Below are positions 25,136-34,264 of a DNA stretch of 45,651 bases, piece by piece. Position 1 is the first letter of the stretch; each line of letters begins with the position of its first letter. Below the pieces are notes generated by a model. It did not search any database. It was not told the DNA's origin and saw only the letters and a program-made list of their open reading frames with translations. The translations under genes were made by a program, and so were the position numbers. The stretch covers positions 1-45,651 of the forward strand of contig NZ_JALKBX010000002.1 of assembly GCF_023227745.1 (NCBI RefSeq), written 5' to 3'. Source of the stretch: Natroniella acetigena (GTDB lineage: Bacteria; Bacillota; Halanaerobiia; Halobacteroidales; Halobacteroidaceae).

Positions 25136-25478
25136 CTTCTCCGTCCTCATCTATCTTCTCTAATATTTCAAAGATGCGCGTTCCCTTTTCGATTGAATCA
25201 TCATACCTAAAAATAATTTCTGGAGTATGGCGCAATCTAATTCTTTGACCAATTTCTCTTCTAACAAACCCTTCTGTAGCTTGTAATCCTTCCATAGTTT
25301 CCTCTTTCTTACCATCCAAAATGCTGACAAAAACTTTAGCATGGCGCAAATCACCAGAAACCTCTACATCAGTTACAGTTACAAAACCGATTCGTGGATC
25401 CTTAATCTCTTTTTGTAATAGATCACTTACCTCTTGTTTGATTAATTCCCCAACTCTCTGTGAACGATGGCGAGCCAT
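25128..25478 (-). CDS. rbfA: Ribosome-binding factor A
   Basis: RbfA assists late maturation of the 30S subunit near the 5' end of 16S rRNA. The protein has 116 residues from ATG 25478, opening MARHRSQRVGELIKQEVSDL, followed by KDPRIGFVTVTDVEVSGDLR and the C-terminal RHTPEIIFRYDDSIEKG. I prefer 25478 to the ATG at 25487 because GGAG lies nine bases before it but touches the earlier ATG. It is 20 bases after infB in the rimP-nusA-infB operon. Confidence 0.96.
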   Translation of the reverse strand: MARHRSQRVGELIKQEVSDLLQKEIKDPRIGFVTVTDVEVSGDLRHAKVFVSILDGKKEETMEGLQATEGFVRREIGQRIRLRHTPEIIFRYDDSIEKGTRIFEILEKIDEDGEDE

Positions 25479-25498
25479 TCCTATCATCTCCTATCAAT

Positions 25499-27442
25499 TT
25501 ATAGAGTTCTTTTAACCTCTTCATAATCATAAACTTCCATAATATCTCCTACTTTAATATCATTATAATCTTCAATTCCAACCCCACATTCATATCCTTC
25601 AGCTACCTCACGCACATCATCCTGAAAACGCTTAAGAGAACTAATTTCTCCCTCTTTTATAATCTTTCCATCTCTAATTAATCTAATTTTAGCATTCCTA
25701 TTAACCTTACCACTTTTAACATAAGACCCAGCAATTGTACCCACTTTAGGTACTTTAAAAGTTTCTCTAACTTCTACCTGACCTAAAACAACCTCTTTAT
25801 AATCAGGATCTAATAAACCTTCCATTGCTTGCTTAATCTCTTCAATTGCTCTATAAATAACTCGATAAGTACGAATTTCAACAGTTTCTTTTTCAGCAAC
25901 CTTACGTGCATTAGCCCCAGGACGCACATTAAATCCAATAATAATTGCATTAGAAGCTGAAGCCAACATAACATCAGTTTCAGTAATTCCTCCTACTCCA
26001 TCATGCACAACTTTAACTTGAACTTCTTCTGTACTCAAATTCAATAATGATTCTTTTAATGCCTCAACTGATCCTTGTACATCAGCTTTAACTACGATAT
26101 TTAAATTCTTAATTTCTCCTTCTTGAATTTGAGCAAATAGATCATCAAGGTTGACTGTTGTATTTTGACTTAATTCATCAGCTCTTCTTTTATCTTCACG
26201 TTTATTAGCAACCTCTCTTGTAGCTTGATCATCTTCTAAAACTTCTAATAAATCTCCAGCTTTTGGTGCTTCAGATAAACCCAATACTTCAACTGGAGTA
26301 GAAGGACCTGCCTCTTCAATCCTTTCTCCTCGATCATTAATCATCGCTCTTACTCTTCCCGAAGCCATACCTGCTACAATAGGATCTCCTACTTTTAAAG
26401 TTCCATTCTTAATTAAAACAGTAGCTACTGGACCTCGACCTCTATCTAATTCAGCTTCAATTATCACTCCATGTGCTGCTCGATCAGGATTGGCTGTCAA
26501 CTCTTCCATTTCAGCAGTCAAAATTATCATTTCCAATAATTCATCCAGATTCTGCTGCTTCAAAGCAGAGACTGAAACACAGATCGTATCTCCACCCCAT
26601 TCTTCAACTACCAAACCATGTTCTGTTAATTCCTGCTTAACCCTCTCTGGTTGAGCATTAGGTTTATCAATCTTATTAACAGCTACTATAATTGGCACTT
26701 CAGCTGCTTTAGCATGATTAATAGCTTCAACAGTTTGTGGCATAATTCCATCATCAGCTCCAACTACTAAAATAGCAATATCAGTTGCTTGAGCACCACG
26801 AGCCCTCATCGAAGTAAATGCTTCATGCCCTGGCGTGTCTAAAAAAGTAATCATCTGATCATCTACTTCAACTTGATAAGCTCCAATATGTTGCGTAATC
26901 CCTCCAGCTTCACCAGCTGTTACATTTGCTTTTCGAATCGCATCCAATAGAGTAGTCTTTCCGTGATCCACATGTCCCATTACAGTAATTACCGGTGGCC
27001 TAGTTGACAAATCAGCTGGAGCATCCTCAATATCTGCTACCAATCCATAAATATCATCTTCAGTGTCATCTTCTTTAACATCTTTTACCTGATAACCATA
27101 CTCTTCTGCTACCATCTCAACTGTTTCAAGGTCAAGCTCTTGATTAATTGTAGCCATAATTCCTAGGTTAATCAATTCAGTCATTAAACTATTAGGTTCA
27201 ATCTCTATCTCTTCAGCTAGCTCTTTAACAGTTAATTTTCCTTTAACTTCTATTATATCTGCCTCTTGATCAACTTCATCTTCATCAGTTCCTAATACCA
27301 TATCCATCACCATTTCAGCAGTATCTTCCTCTACTGTACTCATATGACTACTAACATCTAATCCTAACTCCTGTAATATCTCAATTAATTCTTTATTTTC
27401 TAACTCTAGTTCCTTAGCCAACTCATAAATTCTAATCCCCAT
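25499..27442 (-). CDS. infB: Translation initiation factor IF-2
   Basis: IF-2 is the GTPase that places initiator tRNA on the ribosome. The 647-residue protein has two IF2_N helical modules (about 1-50 and 65-120), a short acidic linker, the G domain (GHVDHGKT at 156-163, DTPGHEAF, NKID), domain II, and C-terminal domains III-IV. The N-terminal region is short compared with many homologues, with no long repetitive linker. It follows nusA after 64 bases, so ylxR and ylxQ, usually between them, are missing. Confidence 0.98.
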   Translation of the reverse strand: MGIRIYELAKELELENKELIEILQELGLDVSSHMSTVEEDTAEMVMDMVLGTDEDEVDQEADIIEVKGKLTVKELAEEIEIEPNSLMTELINLGIMATINQELDLETVEMVAEEYGYQVKDVKEDDTEDDIYGLVADIEDAPADLSTRPPVITVMGHVDHGKTTLLDAIRKANVTAGEAGGITQHIGAYQVEVDDQMITFLDTPGHEAFTSMRARGAQATDIAILVVGADDGIMPQTVEAINHAKAAEVPIIVAVNKIDKPNAQPERVKQELTEHGLVVEEWGGDTICVSVSALKQQNLDELLEMIILTAEMEELTANPDRAAHGVIIEAELDRGRGPVATVLIKNGTLKVGDPIVAGMASGRVRAMINDRGERIEEAGPSTPVEVLGLSEAPKAGDLLEVLEDDQATREVANKREDKRRADELSQNTTVNLDDLFAQIQEGEIKNLNIVVKADVQGSVEALKESLLNLSTEEVQVKVVHDGVGGITETDVMLASASNAIIIGFNVRPGANARKVAEKETVEIRTYRVIYRAIEEIKQAMEGLLDPDYKEVVLGQVEVRETFKVPKVGTIAGSYVKSGKVNRNAKIRLIRDGKIIKEGEISSLKRFQDDVREVAEGYECGVGIEDYNDIKVGDIMEVYDYEEVKRTL

Positions 27443-27506
27443 TAATTAACACCTCACTATTAATTTGTAATATTAATTTGTAATTTTATTCATTACACAA
27501 ACAACT

Positions 27507-28562
27507 TTAGAATAATCCCGAATCCTTCTCTTCCGACTGCGATTCACTCTTAATATCGATCTTCCACCCTGTCAATTTAGCAGCTAATCTAGCATTTTGT
27601 CCTTCTTTCCCAATCGCTAAAGACAATTGATAATCAGGTACAATTACCTTAGCTACATTTTCTGCCTCATCAACCTCTACATCAATAACTTCAGCAGGAC
27701 TTAAAGCATTAGAGACAAACGTTGCAATATCTTCATCCCAGTGCACAATATCAACCTTTTCCCCATTTAATTGATCAACAATAATCCGTACCCGAGAACC
27801 ATTAGGGCCAACACAAGAACCCACAGCATCTACATCTTCTTCATTAGAGTGAACAGCAATCTTAGAACGTGATCCTGCCTCTCTTGCTACAGCTTTAATT
27901 TCTACAGTTCCATCATGAATCTCAGGAACTTCTAACTCAAATAATCTCTTTAATAGTCCTGGATGTGTCCTTGAAACTAAAATGTTTGGCCCTTTGGTAG
28001 TTTCACTAACCTCAACAATATAAACTTTGAGCCGATCCCCTTGCTCATACTCTTCAATTGGTATTTGTTCTGGCGGAATTAAGATTGCTTCCGCCTTTCC
28101 CAAATCAATAATCACATTCTTTTTGTTATGGCGTTGGACAATCCCTGTTACTATATCTCCTTCTCGATTGGAAAATTCCTCATAAATAATATCCCGTTCT
28201 GCTTCACGGATTCGCTGAATAACAACTTGTTTAGCTGTTTGAGCTGCAATCCGACCAAAATTACCAGGGGTTACTTCAATCTCTACTTGATCTCCCAGTT
28301 CATAATTAGGATTCTTCTGCTGGGCCTCAGTCAATGAAATTTCCTCATCTTGATTAGCTACTTCCTCAACAACCTCCTTAGTAGAGTAAACACTTACTTC
28401 ACCAGTATCTTCTTCTATATCTATCTCTACACTTCCAGCAGAACCGAAATCCCGTTTATAAGCCGATTTCAATGCTGCTTTAATTGCATCAAGTAGCATT
28501 GCTTTAGGAATCCCCTTTTCTTTTTCAATATCATTTAAAGCTTGAATTAACTCAACATTCAT
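27507..28562 (-). CDS. nusA: Transcription termination/antitermination factor NusA
   Basis: NusA binds RNA polymerase and modulates pausing, termination and antitermination. The 351-residue length fits the Firmicute form without the acidic repeats of E. coli NusA. Visible parts are the N-terminal RNAP-binding domain (1-125), an S1 domain (about 135-200, GIVQRHNKKNVIIDLG), and KH1 and KH2 (VDAVGSCVGPNGSRV and LAIGKEGQNARLAAKLTGWKI). It follows rimP after 24 bases, the standard order. Confidence 0.98.
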   Translation of the reverse strand: MNVELIQALNDIEKEKGIPKAMLLDAIKAALKSAYKRDFGSAGSVEIDIEEDTGEVSVYSTKEVVEEVANQDEEISLTEAQQKNPNYELGDQVEIEVTPGNFGRIAAQTAKQVVIQRIREAERDIIYEEFSNREGDIVTGIVQRHNKKNVIIDLGKAEAILIPPEQIPIEEYEQGDRLKVYIVEVSETTKGPNILVSRTHPGLLKRLFELEVPEIHDGTVEIKAVAREAGSRSKIAVHSNEEDVDAVGSCVGPNGSRVRIIVDQLNGEKVDIVHWDEDIATFVSNALSPAEVIDVEVDEAENVAKVIVPDYQLSLAIGKEGQNARLAAKLTGWKIDIKSESQSEEKDSGLF

Positions 28563-28586
28563 CTTTTTAACTCCTCTCCTTCTAGC

Positions 28587-29045
28587 CTAAAATTCAACTG
28601 CCAACTTAGTTTTAGCAATTTTAGCAAATGGTATACTCACTTCTTTACCATTTAAACTAATCTTAACATTCTCATCCTCAAGACCAAGTAACTTACCCAT
28701 CAACTCTTTTTCCCCATTTATCGGTGCATATGTAGAAATCTCAACCAACTCTCCACTAAATCTTTCAAAATCTTGCTTTTTCTTTAACGGTCGATCAATT
28801 CCTGGTGATGAAACCTCTAACAGATAAGATTGTTCTATTGGATCTTCTAAGTCCAATTGTTCACTTAAATTTTGGCTTACCTGTTGGCAATCATCTAAAG
28901 ATACACCATCTATATTATCAACGAAGACCCTTAAAATCCAATTCGGTCCTTCTTTATTATATTCTACATCAACTAATTCCAATCCTTGATTTGCAACTAT
29001 CGGTTCTGCTAATTCCATTACAATACGCTCTACACTTTTTCCCAT
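28587..29045 (-). CDS. rimP: Ribosome maturation factor RimP
   Basis: RimP is needed for 30S maturation. From ATG 29045 the protein has 152 residues, the usual length, with AGGAG seven bases upstream. The open frame reaches back to 29195, but that part covers the promoter and leader hairpin. GLELVDVEYNKEGPNWILRVFVD and SPGIDRPLKKKQDFERF are the family hallmarks. It starts the rimP-nusA-infB operon. Confidence 0.96.
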   Translation of the reverse strand: MGKSVERIVMELAEPIVANQGLELVDVEYNKEGPNWILRVFVDNIDGVSLDDCQQVSQNLSEQLDLEDPIEQSYLLEVSSPGIDRPLKKKQDFERFSGELVEISTYAPINGEKELMGKLLGLEDENVKISLNGKEVSIPFAKIAKTKLAVEF

Positions 29046-29132
29046 GCTTTTTCTCCTCCCTTGAACTTTATTTTCCCAAATTTTAGTATCATTTATTCTT
29101 ATTCGACTAATTAATTTTATTGCATAATTAAA

Positions 29133-29153
29133 GAGTGGGTTCTTTACCCACTC
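29133..29153 (-). terminator. Leader hairpin before rimP
   Basis: GAGTGGGT and ACCCACTC form a stem with a five-base loop, followed on the minus strand by TTTAATTATG. It lies downstream of the rimP promoter, so besides ending polC readthrough it could attenuate the rimP-nusA transcript. The T-tract is short. Confidence 0.5.
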
Positions 29154-29185
29154 CGTTAGTGTAGATATCAACAAATATATATTAC

Positions 29186-29214
29186 ATTTTAGCATATTAT
29201 TAACCCTTTTGCAA
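29186..29214 (-). promoter_or_regulatory. Promoter of the rimP-nusA-infB operon
   Basis: TTGCAA and TAAAAT are 17 bases apart, with the extended -10 context TATGCTAAAAT. The -35 begins one base after the polC stop codon. Confidence 0.7.
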
Positions 29215-29215
29215 A

Positions 29216-32200
29216 CTATATTCCAAAGAGAGATAATTGATTAGTCTCTGGTAAATCATCTACAGCACCAATCTCCTTTAAGACTTCAATTACTGTTTTA
29301 CTTAAACCAGTTCTATTAACCAGATCTTCTATTGATGTAAATTCATCCCCTTGACGTGCTTGAACTAAACTCTCTGCTGCACTCTCCCCTAAGCCTTGTA
29401 GGCTGACTAAAGGGGGTAACAACCCTTCATCTGTAATCTGAAATTCTTTAGCATGAGATTGATAAATATCAACCGTTTTAAAGGTAATACCTCTAGCCAT
29501 TGCTTCAATTACTATCTGTAAAACCTTTAATGTATTCTTATCTTTAGCTGTCGCATCATTACCCTTAGCTTTAATTTCATTAATCTTTTTCTTGATAAAA
29601 TCTTTTCCTTGTAACACAATTTGTGAATCAAAAGCATCCGCTTTAATAGTAAAGTAAGTATTATAAAAAGCTTCAGGATAATGAACCTTAAAGTAAGCAA
29701 TTCGAAAAGCCATCATCACATAAGCAGCTGCATGAGCTTTAGGAAACATATAATTTATCGTTTTACAAGATTTAATATACCAATCAGGCACATCATTATC
29801 TCTCATCGCTTTTTCTTCCTCTGCTGTCAATCCCTTTCCTTTACGGACATGTTCCATAATCCAAAAGGCTGTGGAAGGTTCTACTCCCTTCTGTAATAGG
29901 TAATTCATAATGTCATCACGAACAGAGATTACTTCTGCTAACTCTGCTACTCCTTGCTTAATTAAATCTTGAGCATTATTCAACCAGACATCTGCTCCAT
30001 GCGACAATCCACTAATCCTTACCAGTTCAGCAAAGGTAGTCGGTTTAGTCTCTTTTAGCATCCCCCTAACAAAACTGGTTCCAAACTCTGGAATACCCAA
30101 AGTCCCTAATTCAACTCCTACCTCATCTTGACTGACACCTAATGGTTCAATACTGGAGAAGATTGCCATAGTCTCTTCATCTTCTAAGGAGATCTCTTGG
30201 GGATCAACACCGGTTAGATCCTGTAACATCCGAATACTTGTTGGATCATCATGCCCTAAGATATCGAGTTTCAATAGATTATCATGAATTGAATCAAAAT
30301 CAAAATGAGTCGTCAGCGTATCGGTATTCATATCATTAGCTGGTTTCTGAATCGGAGTGAATTCATAGATCTCCTTGTCTTGTGGTACAACTATCTGCCC
30401 TCCAGGATGTTGACCGGTCGTCCTCTTTACCCCCGTACAACCAGCAACTAAACGATTAATCTCAGCTTTTCGTAACGGTAAATCATTATCTTGAGCATAG
30501 CCTTTGACAAAACCATAAGCAGTACGATCGGCAATTGTAGAGATTGTTCCTGCTCGATAGACATATTCTGCTCCAAATAACTCTTCTGTATACTGATGAA
30601 CCTGCGGCTGATACTCCCCGGAAAAGTTAAGATCTATATCTGGTACTTTATCTCCCTCAAATCCTAAAAAGACTTCAAACGGAATATCAAAACCATCCTT
30701 AACCAACTGGCTAGAACATTCAGGACATTCTTGATCTGACAGATCGACCCCTACTCCCACAGAACCATCAGTAAAGAATTGATTATATTTACATTCTGAA
30801 CATCTATAATGAGGTGGTAAAGGGTTCACTTCTGTAATATCGGTCATAGTAGCTACTAGAGACGAACCAACTGAACCACGAGAACCAACTAAATATCCAT
30901 CATCTAATGATTTCTTAACTAATTTTTTTGAAATTAAATAAATTACTGCATAACCATTTCCAATAATCGAACTCAACTCTTTCTCTAACCTTTTTTCTAC
31001 AATTTCTGGTAATGGACTGCCATAGAGTCTTTCCGCTTTATTATAGGTCATTGACCTAATTTTATCTTCTGCCCCTTCAATAGTTGGCGTAAATAACCCA
31101 TCGGGAATTGGCTTGATCTCTTCAATCATTTCTACTATCTGATTTGGATTATCAATTACTAGCTTTTTAGCTACCTCCGGCTCAAAATAATCAAACTCCT
31201 CTAACATTTCAGCAGTTGTTCTAAAGTATAATGGTGCTTGCTGATCTGCATCATCAAAACCTTGTCCTTCCATTAAGATTTGGCGATAGATGCTATCTTC
31301 AGGATCTAAAAAGTGAACATCACCAGCAGCAATTACAGGCTTTCCTAATTTCTTTCCTAGTTGATAAATCTTCTGATTAATCTCTTGTAATTCCTCTAAA
31401 GATTTAACTGTTCCCTGGGCCAATAAAAATTTATTATTACCAATCGGTTGCAATTCAAGATAATCATAAAATTTAGCTAACTCCATCAATTCCTGTTCAG
31501 GTTTCCCATTCAATACTGCTTTATATAACTTTCCCGCTTCACAAGCAGAACCAATAATCAACCCTTCTCTATTCTCTAATAATTCACTTTTTAAAATTCT
31601 AGGCACACGATGAAAATTATCAATATGAGCTTTTGAAACTAATTTGTAAAGATTTTTAAGACCCACTAAATTCTTAACTAAAATAGTAGTATGATAAGGT
31701 CTAACTCGCTTATAATCAATCTTACTTGTCAATTGATTTACCTCTGCTAAAACAGAAATATCTTGCTCAAGAGTTAAATCTATTAATTCTGCAAATATTT
31801 CAGCAGTCACAGTCGCATCATCAATAGCTCGATGATGATTTTCTAAATCTTTATTAAACTTTTTAGCCAATTTATTCAACTTATAACTCTTTAACTCTGG
31901 TAATAATGCTCGAGATAAATTCAAAGTATCTACAGCGGTATTAGTTAGTTTTTCTCTCTCTAGTCTGCGTAACTTATCTTCAATAAACCCTAAATCAAAA
32001 CTCAAATTATGAGCTACTACAGTAGCTTCTCCAATAAAATCCACAAACTCTTCAAGTGCTACTTCTAATTTAGGGGCCAACTCCACCATCTGATCAGTAA
32101 TCCCTGTCAATTCAGTAATCTCAGCTGGAATAGAAGCTTCTGGATTAATAAAAGTTTGATAAGTATCAATTACCTCCCCAGCTTCTAATTTAACTGCTCC

Positions 32201-33514
32201 TATCTCTATAATTTGATCAGAATGAGGATTAAAACCTGTCGTTTCCAAATCAAAGACTATAAAGCTCTCTTCTGTTAATTTCTTCTCAGTTGGATTTAAA
32301 ACGATCGGCTCTCCATCATCGACCAAATATGCTTCTAGACCATAAATTACTTTAATATCTCTATCTACAGCAGCACTGTAAGCATGTGGGAAAGACTGTA
32401 CTACCCCATGATCAGTAATTGCAATTGCTAGATGACCCCACTCATCAGCCCTCTTAATTACCTCTCCTACATCAACGACTGAGTCCATTGCACTCATCTT
32501 AGTATGTAAATGCAATTCACTTCTCTTTTCTGCTGCATCATCTTCCTTAACTTCAGGTACAATAGGCATGACTGCATTAGCCATCAAGCTCAATTCATGA
32601 TCATACTTATCATACTTGACTGGTCCTTGTACTTTAACCCAACATCCTTTAGCAATATTCTTAGCTAAAGCCCCTCCTTGCTTCTCAAAGACTTTGACTG
32701 TAATTGAATCAGTACTGTCAGTTAAATAAAATATAACTAAATTTCTACCACTTTTTAACTCCCTAACTTCTAAATCAAATACTTCGCCAGCAATAACTAT
32801 CCTTCGTTCTTCTCCTACTATCTCTTTAATAGCAGTCGGTTGTCCGCTTATCTCATTGCCCAACCAAACTTTATTTAAGCTTTCACCTCGAGGTTGATCA
32901 GCTTTAGTTCCTGCCTCTTCTCGTTGAGCAATAGAGTTAACCAAACTCTTCATATAAGCATCATTTTCCTTAGTTTGCTCATCTTTAATCTTTGCCAATT
33001 CATCCTCAAAATCTCCTAAGCCAAACTTAACTTTAACTTGTTGATTATACTCTTGTTCAATTATTTGAGCTAAAATCTGATGACAGTTCTTCTTCTCTAA
33101 TGCTTCAATTGCCATTTTATTCTTAACTTCTACAATCAACAATTCATCTTCTACTCGCCAACGAGATAACGAAAGCCAACCATTAGTCTGTGGCAACTGC
33201 TCTCTTATCTTCTTAATTATCTCCTCCCACTCTTCAGTCAAAATTAACTCTAAAGATAACTCAGGATCATAATATTCAACTTGATACTTAAACTGCCCTT
33301 TAGAAATCATTTCAGTCCCTAATTTTTCTAACTGTTCAACAATTTCAAACCCTTGGGGCAACTTAAACTTGACTTGACACTGATTATCATCGAGATCAAC
33401 TTCAACTCTAAGAACCTTTATTTTATTGACTAGTTCTTGACTGGTAAATTCTTCTTTTAATCGTTCTTTAAACATACAACTATCACCTTTAGGTTTAATT
33501 ACTACTTTAGCCAT
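29216..33514 (-). CDS. polC: DNA polymerase III alpha subunit, PolC type
   Basis: PolC is the main replicative DNA polymerase of low-GC Gram-positives, with built-in proofreading. The 1432-residue protein has an N-terminal region, an OB-fold (about 215-315), a PHP domain (SELHLHTKMSAMDSV from about 332) interrupted by a DEDD exonuclease (VFDLETTGF at about 420, HHRAIDDA near 560-567), the palm with catalytic PDIDLNF near 958-964, and C-terminal HhH-type sequence. CSEC and CPEC near 905-933 are the zinc-binding cysteines. AAGGGAGAG supports the ATG at 33514. It ends the proS-led unit, next to the rimP promoter. Confidence 0.98.
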   Translation of the reverse strand: MAKVVIKPKGDSCMFKERLKEEFTSQELVNKIKVLRVEVDLDDNQCQVKFKLPQGFEIVEQLEKLGTEMISKGQFKYQVEYYDPELSLELILTEEWEEIIKKIREQLPQTNGWLSLSRWRVEDELLIVEVKNKMAIEALEKKNCHQILAQIIEQEYNQQVKVKFGLGDFEDELAKIKDEQTKENDAYMKSLVNSIAQREEAGTKADQPRGESLNKVWLGNEISGQPTAIKEIVGEERRIVIAGEVFDLEVRELKSGRNLVIFYLTDSTDSITVKVFEKQGGALAKNIAKGCWVKVQGPVKYDKYDHELSLMANAVMPIVPEVKEDDAAEKRSELHLHTKMSAMDSVVDVGEVIKRADEWGHLAIAITDHGVVQSFPHAYSAAVDRDIKVIYGLEAYLVDDGEPIVLNPTEKKLTEESFIVFDLETTGFNPHSDQIIEIGAVKLEAGEVIDTYQTFINPEASIPAEITELTGITDQMVELAPKLEVALEEFVDFIGEATVVAHNLSFDLGFIEDKLRRLEREKLTNTAVDTLNLSRALLPELKSYKLNKLAKKFNKDLENHHRAIDDATVTAEIFAELIDLTLEQDISVLAEVNQLTSKIDYKRVRPYHTTILVKNLVGLKNLYKLVSKAHIDNFHRVPRILKSELLENREGLIIGSACEAGKLYKAVLNGKPEQELMELAKFYDYLELQPIGNNKFLLAQGTVKSLEELQEINQKIYQLGKKLGKPVIAAGDVHFLDPEDSIYRQILMEGQGFDDADQQAPLYFRTTAEMLEEFDYFEPEVAKKLVIDNPNQIVEMIEEIKPIPDGLFTPTIEGAEDKIRSMTYNKAERLYGSPLPEIVEKRLEKELSSIIGNGYAVIYLISKKLVKKSLDDGYLVGSRGSVGSSLVATMTDITEVNPLPPHYRCSECKYNQFFTDGSVGVGVDLSDQECPECSSQLVKDGFDIPFEVFLGFEGDKVPDIDLNFSGEYQPQVHQYTEELFGAEYVYRAGTISTIADRTAYGFVKGYAQDNDLPLRKAEINRLVAGCTGVKRTTGQHPGGQIVVPQDKEIYEFTPIQKPANDMNTDTLTTHFDFDSIHDNLLKLDILGHDDPTSIRMLQDLTGVDPQEISLEDEETMAIFSSIEPLGVSQDEVGVELGTLGIPEFGTSFVRGMLKETKPTTFAELVRISGLSHGADVWLNNAQDLIKQGVAELAEVISVRDDIMNYLLQKGVEPSTAFWIMEHVRKGKGLTAEEEKAMRDNDVPDWYIKSCKTINYMFPKAHAAAYVMMAFRIAYFKVHYPEAFYNTYFTIKADAFDSQIVLQGKDFIKKKINEIKAKGNDATAKDKNTLKVLQIVIEAMARGITFKTVDIYQSHAKEFQITDEGLLPPLVSLQGLGESAAESLVQARQGDEFTSIEDLVNRTGLSKTVIEVLKEIGAVDDLPETNQLSLFGI

Positions 33515-33527
33515 TCTAATCTCTCCC

Positions 33528-34208
33528 TTAATCTAGATCCTTAATCTGAACACTAATAACACTTGGCAGTTCAGTCAACACCCCAATCAATTGGTTTTGG
33601 TCAACTTCCTCGGATTTCTGTATCTTTAAATTAATATAAACATTATTAGCCTCCTTATAACAATGTTCTATACATGTATCAGTAATCTGAATTTCATTTT
33701 CACCTAATACAGAAGCAATCTTACCTAATGAACCCACCTGATCAAAAATTTTAATTCGTAATGAATACAATTTTTGACTATTATAGAGTCTGAAGTCAAC
33801 TTGCATTAAAAGTGTTAACGTTATCATTACTAAGATAGTAGCAATTACCGCATTTAAATAAAAACCTGCTCCTACAGCTAAGCCAATTCCAGCAACTGTC
33901 CATAAACCAGCAGCAGTTGTTAGTCCCGTAACCGAAAATCCTTCTCTAATAATAGTTCCTGCTCCTAAGAAACCAATCCCACTGATAACTTGAGCAGCAA
34001 TTCGACCAGGATCACCTGGATCAGACAATACCCCTTCATATAATAATGGAACTTTTAAGGAAACTGTCATAATCAAAGTTGAACCTACTGCTACCAAGAT
34101 ATAAGTTCTAAATCCTGCTGGTCTATAACTTCGCTCCCTTTCTAGACCTACCAGCCCCCCTAATAAGCAAGCTAATAATAAACGTGAAACGATTTCTAGC
34201 GCTTCCAA
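33528..34208 (-). CDS. MgtC/SapB family membrane protein
   Basis: This 226-residue protein has the MgtC/SapB motifs GLVGLERERSYRPAGFRTYILVAVGS and QVISGIGFLGAGTIIREG. It has about four or five membrane segments in the first 140 residues and a soluble ACT-like C-terminal domain (about 145-226). Family members are linked to magnesium limitation and membrane potential, but no transport function is settled. The start is TTG, with AGGGGGTGA nine bases upstream. It precedes polC by 13 bases, an unusual partner. Confidence 0.88.
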   Translation of the reverse strand: MEALEIVSRLLLACLLGGLVGLERERSYRPAGFRTYILVAVGSTLIMTVSLKVPLLYEGVLSDPGDPGRIAAQVISGIGFLGAGTIIREGFSVTGLTTAAGLWTVAGIGLAVGAGFYLNAVIATILVMITLTLLMQVDFRLYNSQKLYSLRIKIFDQVGSLGKIASVLGENEIQITDTCIEHCYKEANNVYINLKIQKSEEVDQNQLIGVLTELPSVISVQIKDLD

Positions 34209-34225
34209 CTATTATCACCCCCTAA

Positions 34226-34264
34226 AGATCAAATGTTGCTTGTTTTTACAAGCAACATTTGATC
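34226..34264 (-). terminator. Hairpin between glycosyltransferase and MgtC-like gene
   Basis: AGATCAAATGTTGCTTG pairs with its complement across a five-base T/A loop. It starts at the glycosyltransferase stop and ends in only three T residues before the next ribosome site. It may terminate partially or stabilise the upstream message. Confidence 0.6.

Noticed and set aside
25160-25354. Second minus-strand frame inside rbfA
   Set aside because: It is an out-of-frame reading of rbfA, whose own frame encodes the conserved protein.
29046-29195. N-terminal extension of rimP by 50 residues
   Set aside because: It covers the promoter and a leader hairpin, and the AGGAG site fits ATG 29045.
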